A stretch of 64,000 nucleotides of DNA, taken from assembly GCA_026826555.1 (NCBI GenBank), contig JAKSZT010054334.1, positions 31,464,698 to 31,528,697 of the forward strand. Reading direction: 5' to 3'. Made by a program: the position numbers and the translations under genes. Shown here piece after piece: positions 12,300-23,022 of this stretch. Each line of letters begins with the position of its first letter. The first letter of the stretch is position 1. Under the pieces are notes generated by a model. That model was not told the DNA's origin, ran no database searches, and saw only the letters and a list, made by a program, of their open reading frames with translations. This DNA comes from Tolypeutes matacus. Taxonomy: Eukaryota > Chordata > Mammalia > Cingulata > Chlamyphoridae.

Positions 12300-12950
12300 T
12301 CCTCCTCCAGGAGATCGAGCTCAGTTATTGTCCCCTTGAGTGTAGGCTGGACATAAGAGACTGGCTTCTGAAGAAAAGAGTATGGAAAGGGAAAAATAGC
12401 AACGTTAGAGAGGAAAAACCCAGCGACACCACCTGAACCAAATGATCAAGGCAAATATCACCAGTGATAAATCGTGTTGATATTATGTACCCCAGATATC
12501 TTATGCTGAGAATGGCACTTTATCTCCATACTGTTATTTCCCCAAACCCATAGTTTCACGCTAATCATGAGAAAACATCAGACAAACCCAATTAAAGGAC
12601 ATTCTGCAAAATATCTTACTGGTACTCTTTAAAATTCTCAAGATCATAAAAATCAAGATTGAGAAATTATCACAGACTATAGGAATCTAAGAAAACAGGA
12701 GAACTAAATGCAGCATGGTAATCTGGATTGGATCGTAGAACAGAGAAAGAACACTAATGGAAAAACTGGTGGAATCTTAATATAGGCTGTAGTTTAATTA
12801 GTACTTTTGCATAAAGTTTTTAGTTTCGACAAATGTACCCATAATTAACATTAGAGAAAATGGAGTGTAAGTAACATGAATTCTGTAGGCTATCTTTGTA
12901 ACTTTTCTAAAAATCTAAAATTATTGCAAAATTAAAAGTTTATTAAAAAA
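12300..12950 (+). mobile_element. Old L1 (L1M-type) 3' UTR
   Basis: Colinear with the long 3' UTR of older mammalian L1s: ccccttgagtgtaggctgga, gtgataaatcgtgttgat, atcatgagaaaacatcagac, then a closing aaaattattgcaaaattaaa with an A-rich tail. No coding part is present, so it is 5' truncated. Confidence 0.7.
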
Positions 12951-13123
12951 GAAAAAGCCACTTGTGTGATACCAAGAGTTACTAGTCTTAAGGGGTAGCT
13001 AAAATCAATATAATAGGTAGCAATGGCTTCTGGGAACAGTGGGCCATGTGGCAGTCTCCCCAAAATGGGTAGGATTTGAGGCCCAGTCACTGCTTATTCC
13101 AAACCATGAGGCTTAATTCCAGA

Positions 13124-13165
13124 TCTCTCTCTCTCTCTCTCTCTCTTTTTTTTCTCTCTCTCTCC
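13124..13165. repeat. (TC)n microsatellite with a T-run interruption
   Basis: About nine TC units, a T run, then about six more. Confidence 0.9.
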
Positions 13166-13539
13166 ACTGTTGAATAAGGCAGAATTCTCATAGAAATGGC
13201 CTCAAATATTTATGATACCAAAGCAAAGTAATTCTGTCTTAAAATTGGGAGCCCTGACACTGGCTAATTCCATCCAAGCCTTCTTTTTCTCCACAAGCCT
13301 GGGCATTGTCAAAATAACAGGCTCCTCTGGTCACCCATGGACTTCTTCCCCTCCTCTCGTGAGGCTCTACCTCCCATCAGTCCTCTTTCCATATATTCCA
13401 CTGTACTCTCTGAAAACCCTATTTCCAAAGAAGCAGAATAGCCCACATTTGCAATTTGATCTCAGAATGTCCCTTTACCAAAATGAGGCTTCTTCTTCAA
13501 CAAAACTTCTCATTCAACTTTCTCCAGTGGACTCTTCTT

Positions 13540-13915
13540 TCCCCAATACTACAGAAGAAATTGAAAAGGCATTCAAAAAGAATTAAAAGCACCCAGGCCC
13601 ACAAAGCTTTTAGGCCAATTCTTTCTTGGTTTTTCAAGGAAAAGGTAATGCTTATATAGTTCAAAATGTATAAGCATATAACACAAAATGCTGGAAAAAT
13701 GATGGGAAGATTTCTATTCTTTTTATGAAATTAGATCAACCTTGAAACCAATACCTAGTAACAAGACCAAAAACAATAACTAGACTATATAGATTACTTT
13801 CATTTATGAATAAGATGCAAAGATGAAAAATAAAATATTAGCAAATGAATGTAGCAGTTTACTAAAAGAAAAATATTATAACCATAAATGAAAAAGCTCC
13901 TTTTTAAATAACTGG
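13540..13915 (+). mobile_element. L1 ORF2 fragment, reverse-transcriptase region
   Basis: Colinear with the part of L1 ORF2 just before and into the reverse transcriptase: a TEEIEKA-like peptide followed by a diverged proline-glycine stretch (cccaggcccacaaag), then tatgaataagatgcaaagat and aatattagcaaatg. The reading frame is broken by stops and indels; it is an inactive relic. Confidence 0.65.
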
Positions 13916-13919
13916 ACGC

Positions 13920-14145
13920 TTCATAGTGTCACTGTACCAAAATTTATGTAATGGGCTCTCTGATGCTGACTATTTGTAATAGTGACTAAAGTTTCACTAT
14001 TACAATAATCTAGTATTAAACATTTTTGTACATGTATCCTAGTGCATATATTTCTATATGAACAATACTGAGAAGTAGAATTAGCGACCTATAGGATATG
14101 TGACTAGAAATACAATAGCCATTTTATAAAAACTCTTAGTAAATT
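13920..14145 (-). mobile_element. Old L1 3'-region fragment
   Basis: Shares word order with the fragment at 14450-14745 (atatttc...aatac...agaagtagaattag) and with L1ME-type sequence in reverse. Diverged. Confidence 0.45.
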
Positions 14146-14449
14146 AGGAATAGAAGAAAGATGTCATAATACAGTAGAGTATATTAATTAGTAAATAAGC
14201 TTCATACTTAAACTTATATAAAATATACAAGATGCACTTTGTAAAAAATAGGAAATTATTGAAAATATAGAAATAAAACTTGTTTGTTGTAAATATTCAA
14301 ATAATAAGAAATTGTTAGCAATTTTGATTGTATCCCTTTTAGTTGTTTACTCACTAAAGCTTTAATATCCAGATGATTACTAAATGGATAGGCAGTTATA
14401 TATCTGTATGTTTTTTCAAAAATAATGTTTTAAGCTGCTATTGTTTTAA

Positions 14450-15910
14450 AACTTGCTTTTATCAACAACATTTTATTAAGCTCCTTCTGTATTAGTACTA
14501 GAGTTTCAATTAATTCATTTTTAATAGTTTCATATTGTGCATGGACTATAATTTATTTAACTCTCCTATTGGGGACATTTTGGGTTTTCTCCAAATTTCA
14601 TTATTATAGCAATGCTGTTTTGAAACTTTTTGTACATCTATCCTAGTTTTGATATTTCTGCAGTAAGGATATCAAGAAGTAGAATTAGTGGTGTAAAGGG
14701 TATGTGCATATTGAGTTTGGATAGATGCTGTCAAACGCCTTTATAATGAAAGTGTCAACGTATACTTCACCAATAGCTCGTGAGAGTGCTTGCTGCTTTG
14801 AAGCTTTGACAGCACGTTTAACTTGATGACAATATGGAAAGCGAAAAATGGTATCAGGTTGAGAAATTTTAGGCATTTGTGTTTCTTTTTCCGTGGCAGA
14901 CAGACCTTTGAGTGGTTCTTCTGATTCTCAGCCCCTGGTGTTTACACCCTGTATAATCGCCTCCCCTTGAGAGTGGGTATAACCTGTGATTTGCTTCTAG
15001 CCAATAAATATGGCAAAGATGACGTGTTTTTGCAGACACAAGTAAGGCCGCAAATCAGTTTGATTTTGAGTTAATCGAAAGGGAGATTATCTGGGCTGTT
15101 AACTCTTAAAAGAGGGACTATGCCCTCCCTGAAGTGAAAGCCTCTCCTTTTGGGCTTGATAAAATTAGTGGCTCTGTGCAGAAGACCACGTGGCAAGAAA
15201 CTGCAGGCAGTCTTTAGGATCTGGGGGTACTAGATCTTTTCATGAAATTAGGACTAGTGGGCTAATTGATAGCCAGCAGAAAGCAGGGGACTGGTCCTAT
15301 ACCTAAAGGGAACTGAATTTTGCCAGCAACCTGAATGAGCTTGAAAGTGGGTTGTCTCCCAGGCCATCCTCCAGATAAGAACACAGTTCAACTGATACCT
15401 CGATTGCAGCCTTGTGAAACCCTAAGCAAAGGGCCTAACTGAGCTGTACCCAGACACCAAACCCTGTGTAAATGTGTATGGTTTTATGTCACCAAGTTTA
15501 TAATAATTTGTTATGCAACAGCAGAAAACTGATACGTTTTCTCTGAATTTCTTGTTCATATTCATGACTCATCTGCTCTTTGCAGCTGAATATTTTTATT
15601 GTTTTGTAAGAACTCTTGATCAGTGGGCAAAACATTCTTTGTTTATGTCTATTGTAAATATCTTCTCCCAGTTAATGTGGCATTTTTAACTTGATTTATG
15701 CTGTTTTACTCATTAATATTGCCCAATATGGGTGCCCTGAGTTTTCAGAATTGTTTAAGAAAGATTTATTACTTTAAGATTATTAAAAAAAAAAAAACTT
15801 CTATATTGTCTTCCAGTACTTTTAATAGCTTTGTTAATTTGATCTTGTTATCTATGTATATGAGATGAAATAGGAATCTATTTTTTTCTTGTTAATAGGT
15901 AGTCTATTTG
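14450..15910 (-). mobile_element. Old L1 fragment split by an LTR
   Basis: 14450-14891 and 15537-15910 are consecutive parts of one minus-strand L1. The first ends ggcatttgtgtttctttttc and the second resumes tctgaatttcttgttcatat, which are adjacent in L1M-type sequence. Later landmarks (aaatatcttctcccagtt) follow in order. The gap is filled by the LTR at 14892-15536. Confidence 0.65.
14892..15536 (+). mobile_element. ERVL-MaLR-type solo LTR inside an L1
   Basis: 645 bp, bracketed by the 5-bp duplication ttttc at 14887-14891 and 15537-15541; five bases is typical of class III/MaLR insertions. It starts cgtggcagacag and ends ctgatacg; the TG...CA ends have apparently mutated to CG...CG. Internal landmarks are cctgtataatcgcctcccct, ttgattgcagccttgtga-like text near 15400 and aatttgttatgcaacagcag near the 3' end, all known from MLT-type LTRs. 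Confidence 0.75.
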
Positions 15911-15929
15911 ATGGGAACTTATATATCAC

Positions 15930-16155
15930 TTTACATTAGACCAGGGAGTATTCCATGTAGTTTACAACTATTAGCTCATTTGACTTTTAAAAATTCTATG
16001 AGATAGGTTTAATTATCTCCCTTCGATAGATGAGGAAACTATGGCACAAAGAAGTTAAGTAACTTTTCCAAAGTCTCCCACTGGTAAGCAGTAGAGCCAG
16101 GTTTTGAACTCACACATTCTGTCTCCAGAGTCTGTACCCTTAAACTTTATAAAAT
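15930..16155 (-). mobile_element. MIR SINE
   Basis: Well-preserved reverse MIR: gatgaggaaactatggcaca, agttaagtaacttttccaaa, gtagagccaggttttgaact. Confidence 0.85.
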
Positions 16156-17600
16156 CTGACTGTAGTAAATTGAAGAAAGCTGGAGAAGAGGAAATGAAGA
16201 CAAGATTTTTGTAAGAGGTGATAAGATAAATAGGGAAATAGCTAGAGGAAAATGAAGGGGTAACAAAAGAAGATTTTTTGTTTGGTTTCTTTTAAGATGC
16301 AAGGCATTATAGCATGTTTGTATGCTGAGGAGAATGGGAATGATCTAGTTAAAACTAAAAACTGATAATGAAAAAGAAAGAATGGAAAAATAAAGGAATG
16401 ATATTTTTGGGTGGGTGGGAAAGGATGGGACCCCATGTACAAGTGGAAGGTTTGGCTGTAAAAGAAGAATACAGACAGTTCTTCCATGGTATTCACGAAA
16501 GAAGCAGAAGATGTGGGTCACGATGCAAGCTTGTTGGTAGATTTGGTCCAGGGAGACATAAGTTCTTTTCTGATTACATCTCTCTCTTTTTTTTTTTTTC
16601 CATTGAAATAAGAATCAAGACTATTAGCTGAGATTAGGGGAGAGGAAGAGGTCCTGGAATTTTGTGGAGAGGGCAGATGGTGTGAAATAATCATTTAGAA
16701 GAATGAGAAAGTGAACTGACAGTAGGGTTTTTGAACAACACTGGAGCTCACTTGAAGTTAAAGGTCATGGCTTTAAAGTGAGATCTGTCAACATAGTTTT
16801 GTTCCTTTATAGCCCCTCACAGCTGCCCAAGGACATTCATGGAATAGGCAAAATATAGGATGTCTCTGGTTTAAGGTTCTTCCTGGAAAGAATAATGCAG
16901 GGTAAGGGACCAAGAGATTTGAGGGTCTATTCAAGGGAGTGAATGAAACTATGGTTATGACTCCAGTCCAATTAAGGAAAGCTGATTATGGTGGTGGGGA
17001 GGGGTGAGAGATAGTGTATAGGTAGTGAAGCTAATAGATGTCAAATCCAGTGGGTTCAGAGCATTTTGGGAGCTCCAGTACAAGAAGGAATGAGCGAAAA
17101 AGATAGAAGGGATGCCGGGAGAGTGGGTTGCCTGAAATTGAGATTATGAAGGGGCTGTTGTTTGCCCCTTCAGATTCACTTTTCAGAATTCTTTTCTACT
17201 TTTTTCTGAGTCCCTGAAAGCTGATCTTCATGGATGACATCAGCCAAGCTCCCTTGGCCTCTGGCGTCTAGTTGGTATAGAAAATGCAGGTTAAAGGCAG
17301 AGGATTGGAAATGATCACTTAGGCCACTCTCTTATCTCCTTCCCCAAAGTTTATAAAAACAATCCAATCTCTCTAATGGGAAAAAAATGTAAACAGGAGC
17401 TGAGGAAGCAGAGATGAGCTATTTAGTCTATAACTTTAAGGAACCTACCTAAGCAGAGAAGGATACCAATAAGGCATTATCTAAAACCATCAAAAGAGAT
17501 TTTGTATATTTTTTAGAATAGAAGTAAATTAAAATAATATATGAGCATAAAAACAACACAGAAAGTACTGAAGAGCTCACGAGGAATGGCCCCAGAGTCC
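16156..17600. other. Unassigned DNA
   Basis: Purine-rich plus strand at 16200-17150. No family or gene recognised; the part at 17160-17290 has the texture of an old repeat, but I cannot assign it. Confidence 0.4.
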
Positions 17601-17609
17601 TGAACCCGC

Positions 17610-18125
17610 TCTAATTACGATTCAGCTTCCTCACTTCCCTGAAGCTGCTCTGGCCATGTTCACCAAGGGCCCTTCATTGCACTGACACTTTTCTTCCCTG
17701 ACATTTGATGCTGTTGACCAACTTCTTTTTAAGATTTTTAAAATTTTGAAACTTGGGCTAACTTGGATTCCATGCAACCATTTGTTCTGGAGCTCCTCTT
17801 AGCAGTTTGACCCCTCCATCTTTCAGCCTACTTTCCTCCCCACCCCATCCCTTATAAATATTACAGAGCCTCAGGGTTTGTCTTACAACCTCTTCTCACT
17901 GGAACTGCTCTTCCTGTGTGTTCTTATCTGCTTCCTTGGCTTTACATAGCACTTAGATTCTAAAGACTTCAAAATATGCAGTCGTACAAATCTGTCTCTT
18001 GTGCCCTAGAACCATCTATACCCAACTGCCAAGTGGACACATGGAAATCCCTCAGGAGCTTCAAACTCAACTGGTCCACAACTAAATTGATAAACCTCAC
18101 TCCAATTCCCAAATAGTTTTTTCCT
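17610..18125 (+). mobile_element. L2 LINE ORF2 fragments
   Basis: Two stretches resemble L2 ORF2: gacatttgatgctgttgacc near 17701 (the FDxVDH-type RT region) and cccaactgccaagtggacac near 18018 followed by ttcaaactcaactggtccac. The middle is diverged or deleted. Confidence 0.5.
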
Positions 18126-18699
18126 CCTCGTTTTCAGTTAATGATATCGTTCAATTAGTAGTTCATTAAATATATTATAACACTTTCACCAAATTCCACC
18201 CCGAAGTGCATCAGTTAGGCACCTCAAGAGTCAGAGATCCAAAATAGTGGTGTTTAAACAAGATACAATTTATTTGTGTTTGTATTTGAAAATTATTTTC
18301 TAATACTAAAATGTACAGTTTATTGCCAATTATCTGACTACTTAGAGCAAACCTATTCTTTTGACTATATTTCATAAAAGTATTATCAAAATATACTTTT
18401 ATCCTTTATATTAAGTTATTTGAAGCAAAGTTAAGGATTTTATCCTACTATGTGGACAAAAGGACAATTATTTGAATACTAGGTAATAGTTTTGACCTCC
18501 TTTTTTCTGCACTAGTTATAGGTATGGCACTCATGTTATACTAGGGAAAAAGAATTCATACAGATTATTTGATGGAAACATTCAGATTCTCAGTTCTTTC
18601 AGGATTGTGTTTATTTGCATGGATAATGATAGATGATGCTTTAAGGAAGACTCCTTCTATGAATTCTTATCTTTTTTAAAATTTTAAAATGGTTTCCCT

Positions 18700-19260
18700 A
18701 AATTTATTTATTTATTTTTAAACATAACACAAGGATGGTGTTAAAACTGGTATACTAGTTCAATAGAATAAATATTCCAAATTTGGGGAAGGGTGAAGAT
18801 GGAGATATTCGGAACCCTTTATCAGAATCCCCCCAACTTGATCATAGCACATTAATGATGTGCTTTGTGGATGTGGTTGGTCAATGACACTAGCTTGATG
18901 GATCTTTCTTTCTGCACCAAATCCAATTGGTCCCATCTGATCCCCCTGGCTGACAAAGAACCATTAGGTGAGAAGCGTTGGCATCATCCAGGGTTAAGTT
19001 CTTCAAGTGATTGACCAGCTGATCAGGTCTTGGAGCTGCAACAGCCTTGGGGCCTTCACAGACTCACCAAACATCCCGGGCGCTGCTCTTGCCAGTGCGC
19101 TGCTTAAGAACCACTGAGAAAACCACCTCATCCCCTGCCTGTAGGCAATGCCATCTTGAACTTCCCTCATATGGAAAAGAACTTGCTCTCACCTACTTCA
19201 TAGTTAATGAAGCCAAACTGATCTTTCACACAGTGCACCCTAGCTTTTGGGGTGGTAATG
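18700..19260 (-). pseudogene. CSDE1: CSDE1 (UNR) processed pseudogene, 5' truncated
   Basis: CSDE1 is a cytoplasmic RNA-binding protein built of cold-shock domains that controls mRNA translation and decay. On the minus strand this copy encodes the last part of that protein: [16 protein letters not shown] at about 19233-19186, [20 protein letters not shown] near 19050-18990, and the C-terminus [15 protein letters not shown] ending at 18880. The exon pieces run together without introns, so it is a retrocopy. It is dead: at least two frameshifts separate the matching segments, a TGA lies near 19175, and the codon after the C-terminal ID is CAA (18877-18879) rather than a stop. Sequence below 18877 looks like 3' UTR and may reach about 18700; the homology starts abruptly at 19260, so the upstream domains are missing. 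I am sure of the family; the exact 3' boundary is not certain. Confidence 0.85.
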
Positions 19261-19880
19261 AAAAAAAAAATGGAAATACATTCCACCTTGTAAAAGTCCA
19301 TGTTTTCCTTAAAAACGTAAAATATCAATGTATCCCTAACAAGTGAAAGAGCTTTAGTTCAACTTAAAATAAATGGAAAGTTATTTGTGATCATTAACAT
19401 AAAAATATTATATAACCTCTGGGGCACAATACTGAGCATAGTCATAGAATGCAGGAATCTTAACCTTGGACGAGATCTTAGACATAGTTTAAAGTTCATG
19501 AACTTGTGGCCTATAGGATGAATATGGCCTGCTAACTGTGTGTATGTACATGTGTACTCTGAATTCTTAAATAATGAATGTGAATGCCATCAGGAGGGGA
19601 CGGTTCTTGAGGTTGGGAGATATCCCTCTCCATGTAGGGACCACATTCTCCATTGCGCCATATTAATTCTGTTTGGCTTCTTCGCCTGTGTGCCAGCCTG
19701 GAACTTCTAAGACATCTGAGTTTGTCTCTCCAGCTATTTCAACCTACCTTCCAGTTAAGCTCATCTGCCAGGTGGGGCTGCTGCCTCTGCTTAAACATAT
19801 GGATGGGGAAGAGAGAGCTTATTAAAACTTTAGGCAGCCTTCCTTGTTAGAAAGTTCACTTCGATTGAACAGAAACTTGA
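19261..19880. other. Unassigned DNA
   Basis: Nothing recognised. A ten-base A run directly follows the 5' edge of the CSDE1 pseudogene. Confidence 0.4.
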
Positions 19881-19884
19881 TTCC

Positions 19885-20260
19885 TAGTAACTTCCACCTA
19901 ATAGTCGATTTACCTGGAACAAGGCGAATGCCTATTCTACATGACAAACCTTCAGATAATTGCTAGGATCTATCATGTCTCCCCATTTCATTCCGGCCTT
20001 TTTTTCTCAAGGTTAAACACCCTTAATTTCTTTAATGTTCCTCATTTGGCATTCGCCATCCTAATAATCCTCCTTTGAGTGAATGTGATTCCATTTGTCA
20101 ATGACCCTTATAAAATGTGTTTTTGAAAGTGAATGCAGCAATATACATGTGGTCTGTCCAGCCCAGGGTAGAGAGGGGCTATTAACACCTGTGTTCTGAA
20201 CATTATGCTTTCATGAATGAAACCATGGGCTGCATTAGCTGTTTTTAAAGAGTTGGTAAC
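19885..20260 (-). mobile_element. L3/CR1-type LINE fossil
   Basis: Read in reverse it follows the conserved C-terminal region of CR1/L3 LINEs. On the plus strand the landmarks are ctatcatgtctccccatttc, ctcaaggttaaacaccctta, tcctcctttgagtgaatg, catgtggtctgtccagccca, gtagagaggggctattaaca and gggctgcattagctgttttt, in the expected order. Such elements were inactive before the eutherian radiation, so this copy is very old. Confidence 0.65.
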
Positions 20261-21779
20261 AGGGATTCAAAGGAAGGAGGCTGCAGTTTAGAAGTTGGTG
20301 AATAAGTAAGAGCAGTATGTTTCAACATTGAGGAAGATTCTCATCTATTTCAAAGGACACAGGAGATGATATAAACAAGGGTGTATTTTTTAAAGGGTGA
20401 TATAAATGGACTGAGGATGACTACTCTATATTTTTTCTCCTGTAATGTTATCACATATATTTTATAATAAAAAAAATAATAAATCAACCTATGTAAGTTA
20501 CTACACTATTCTAGTATATGGTATCTTATCCCCTGAATTTCTATAAACCTAATTTTGTTTATATAAAAAATAATGCTCAAATATGCATACATGTTCATGT
20601 TACTATATTTTCTGATATCCAAAGTCATTCTTTGAAATTTGGTGAGGGAAATAAATATTTTCATTTCACTTTTGCAAATTAAGTTGTTTTCTATCTGAAT
20701 TTCTTGTTTCATTTTCTGCGATTCCATCCTTTTCATTCCCCTGGTCAGCTTCTATGATCACAGCAGTCAAAGGTAAGATCCACTCTGACTCCCAGGCCAT
20801 TCAGACAGGGCAGAAAATGCTTAAGTTTATCAGTACTTTAGTCTAGAAACTTGTGGGTGCTTTACAGATATCAGCAAAGTTCTCACATTATCCCTTTTAA
20901 GCTCCTTTTTCCTTACCCCTTACTAACCCTGAGGTGAATTTACTGTAAATCTAATGGGGCTTAAGCTACAAAATCTTGATTGCATGGGCCCCTTCAGTGT
21001 TCTGGAAGATGCCCTACATTTTCCTGTTCATAATTTATATTCATTTGCTTAAAGAGCTCCTCCAAATTGTATATACTTCATCTCCACAACACCTGGATTT
21101 ACTTCTGCCTACCCTTCTCCCAAAACTTTTTTTGAATACTTGGCAGCTCTTTGATTTATCCATGCATTTGGCTTAATTTAAGGATGTGAGATTCCACCTT
21201 GGTCCTTGAGCCTAAGTCCCACCCCATTGTTCAACCCAGCACAGCATTCCCTTGCCTCAGCTCAATGCCGAGGGATGTGTCTCCCCTCCCTTGTTCTTGA
21301 GTGTCTCCTTATCCTTGTTCTTGATCTAATGGGTGTCTGAGGCTGGAATGCACAAGACTGGATAATGCCTACCTGCTGGTCCTCAGGTTTCTGAGCATGT
21401 GCCTCCCGATTCTCTGCTGCCGTGCTTCACTCACTACCTTCAAGTCCCAGAAGAATGGCTTTGGTCTTACCTTTCTTGGCGTTGTGCCGACCCTCCTGCA
21501 TCACATCACACTGTCTAAGTACTTTTGCCAACCCGCTTTAGTCCTAATGAATCTGGCCCTGGCTCTCACTTCCTAAAAGAACCATTCTCACCTGCTTTCA
21601 GTCACTGTAAAATAATCTCAAAAGCCTTATACCTAGGCAGTATTATATATCACTCTGCATATAGAGAATAGGCACAAGGGTTCAAAGAAAAAATAGAAAA
21701 ATGATAAAACATGAGTGAAGGTTGAGACCAGTGCCAATTTCTGGCTTTTTAAAGATTTTAGTACCTGATTCCATATTCT
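20261..21779. other. Unassigned DNA
   Basis: No gene or named repeat. 21180-21580 is GC-richer than its surroundings. Confidence 0.4.
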
Positions 21780-21915
21780 TTTGCTCCAATTCCTGGCAGT
21801 GCCCTAGATGATTTCATTATCCTCATTGGTAACCCTGCCAGTACCCTGGCTTCCTTAGTTTATAACCTCAACTTCAATGGTCTTTACTTTCAACTGTGCT
21901 GTAGAGTCCCATATA
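21780..21915 (+). mobile_element. L2 LINE ORF2 fragment, endonuclease end
   Basis: Matches the L2 endonuclease motif region: agatgatttcattatcctca, then gccagtaccctggcttcctt and acctcaacttcaatggtc. Confidence 0.55.
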
Positions 21916-22140
21916 AAGATATTACTTGTGAATATTCTCGCTGTCTTGGTTTTGTGATAATCAGGGTAGGCTACACATTCTCTATATTAGAAACCATGCA
22001 TGTGTCCCCAGACCTAGTTTTTCTCCCTAGGTCTGATTTTTAGAATGCTGGTGATAAACCAAGCCTAATATATTATATGACCATCCTGTATGGGAAATTA
22101 CTGTAACTAGGTATCTTTGGTCAACCTTAAGAGATATAGC

Positions 22141-22790
22141 AGGGGGCGGATGTGGCTCAAATGGTTGAGCATCTGTCTCTCACATGGAGGGACCTGGGTT
22201 CAATCCCCGGGACCTCCCGGTAAAAATTTAAAAAAAAGAAAAATATAGAAGGCACGTGGCCTGCCAGGCCCCGATCACGGGTGCACCATCAGGCTCTGCA
22301 AGCGGGTGAGCCCCCCAGGACCTGTGCGCAGGTATGCTGCCAGGCCCTGCGAGCCAGTGAGCCCCCCAGGCTCTGCGTGCGGGTGCGCTGCCATGCCCCG
22401 TGAGCAGGTGCACCGCTAGGCCGCGTGCGTGGGTGTGCCGCCAGGTCCCGCTAACGGGTGAGCTCTCCAGGCCCCGTGCATGGGTACACTGTCAGGCCCC
22501 ACAAGCCATGCAGCAATATGATGACGTAACAGGAGAATGACACAAGGGAGAGCCAAGACAAGATGTGCCGAAAAGGCAGGAACTAAGGTGGCGCAGGTGG
22601 TAGGACGCCTCTCTCCCACATCGGAGGTTCCGAGGATCGAATCCCAGTGAAGACAAAAGGAGAAGGATGAGAAGAGAGGGCAGGAAATGGACACAGAGAG
22701 TTGCCCAGCGAATGGACGCAAAAACAGCAAAAACAGGGTGGGGGGATAAAAATGGGTAAAAGTAAATAAATAAATAAGTCCTTAAAAAAA
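22141..22790 (+). mobile_element. Dimeric DAS-type tRNA-derived SINE with internal minisatellite
   Basis: 650 bp. The first tRNA-like head is at 22145-22225 (ggatgtggctcaaatggttg as the A-box region, gggttcaatccccgg as the B box). The second head, at about 22590-22650, carries gtggcgcaggtggtagg and gaggatcgaatccc. Between them is the tandem array at 22264-22506. The 3' end is an A/TAAA-rich tail. The layout matches the SINEs at 29155 and 56182. The flanks (gatatag / agtatag) give only a weak duplication. Long antisense open frames here come from the GC-rich array and are not genes. Confidence 0.85.
22264..22506. repeat. 25/26-bp minisatellite inside the SINE, nine units plus a partial
   Basis: Units begin at 22264, 22290, 22316, 22341, 22367, 22392, 22417, 22442 and 22468, with a partial at 22493. 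Each opens with a variant of caggcccyg and holds a gggtg core. The 26-bp and 25-bp units partly alternate (22290/22316 and 22341/22367), hinting at a 51-bp higher-order unit. Confidence 0.85.
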
Positions 22791-22794
22791 AAGT

Positions 22795-23022
22795 ATAGGG
22801 GAGTAAGATACGGACTATAGTTAGTAGTAATACTTTGACGATGCTCTTTCATAATTTGTTAACAAATGTTTCACAACAATGCAAAGTATTTGTGGTGTGG
22901 GAGCTCCGTATGATGTTATGCATGTTTGTTTTGTAAGTTCACAATGTTTACTGAACACTTGTTGTTTGTGTGTGTTCATGTATGAATGATATACTTCAAT
23001 AAATTGTTTTTTTTTTTTAAAT
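22795..23022 (+). mobile_element. L1 3' end (xenarthran type)
   Basis: Contains actatagttagtagtaatac, tttcacaacaatgcaaagta, gttatgcatgtttgttttgt and gatatacttcaataaa. It shares its last part with bases 1-52 of the window and resembles the 3' end common in xenarthran L1s. It starts at once after the SINE tail. Confidence 0.6.

Noticed and set aside
13212..13586. 124-codon open frame
   Set aside because: Its end runs into the L1 ORF2 relic (TEEIEKA-like), and the upstream part has no domain; a chance frame.
22228..22730. Antisense open frames with repeated Gly-Ala-Pro motifs
   Set aside because: They are translations of the SINE's GC-rich minisatellite and second head.
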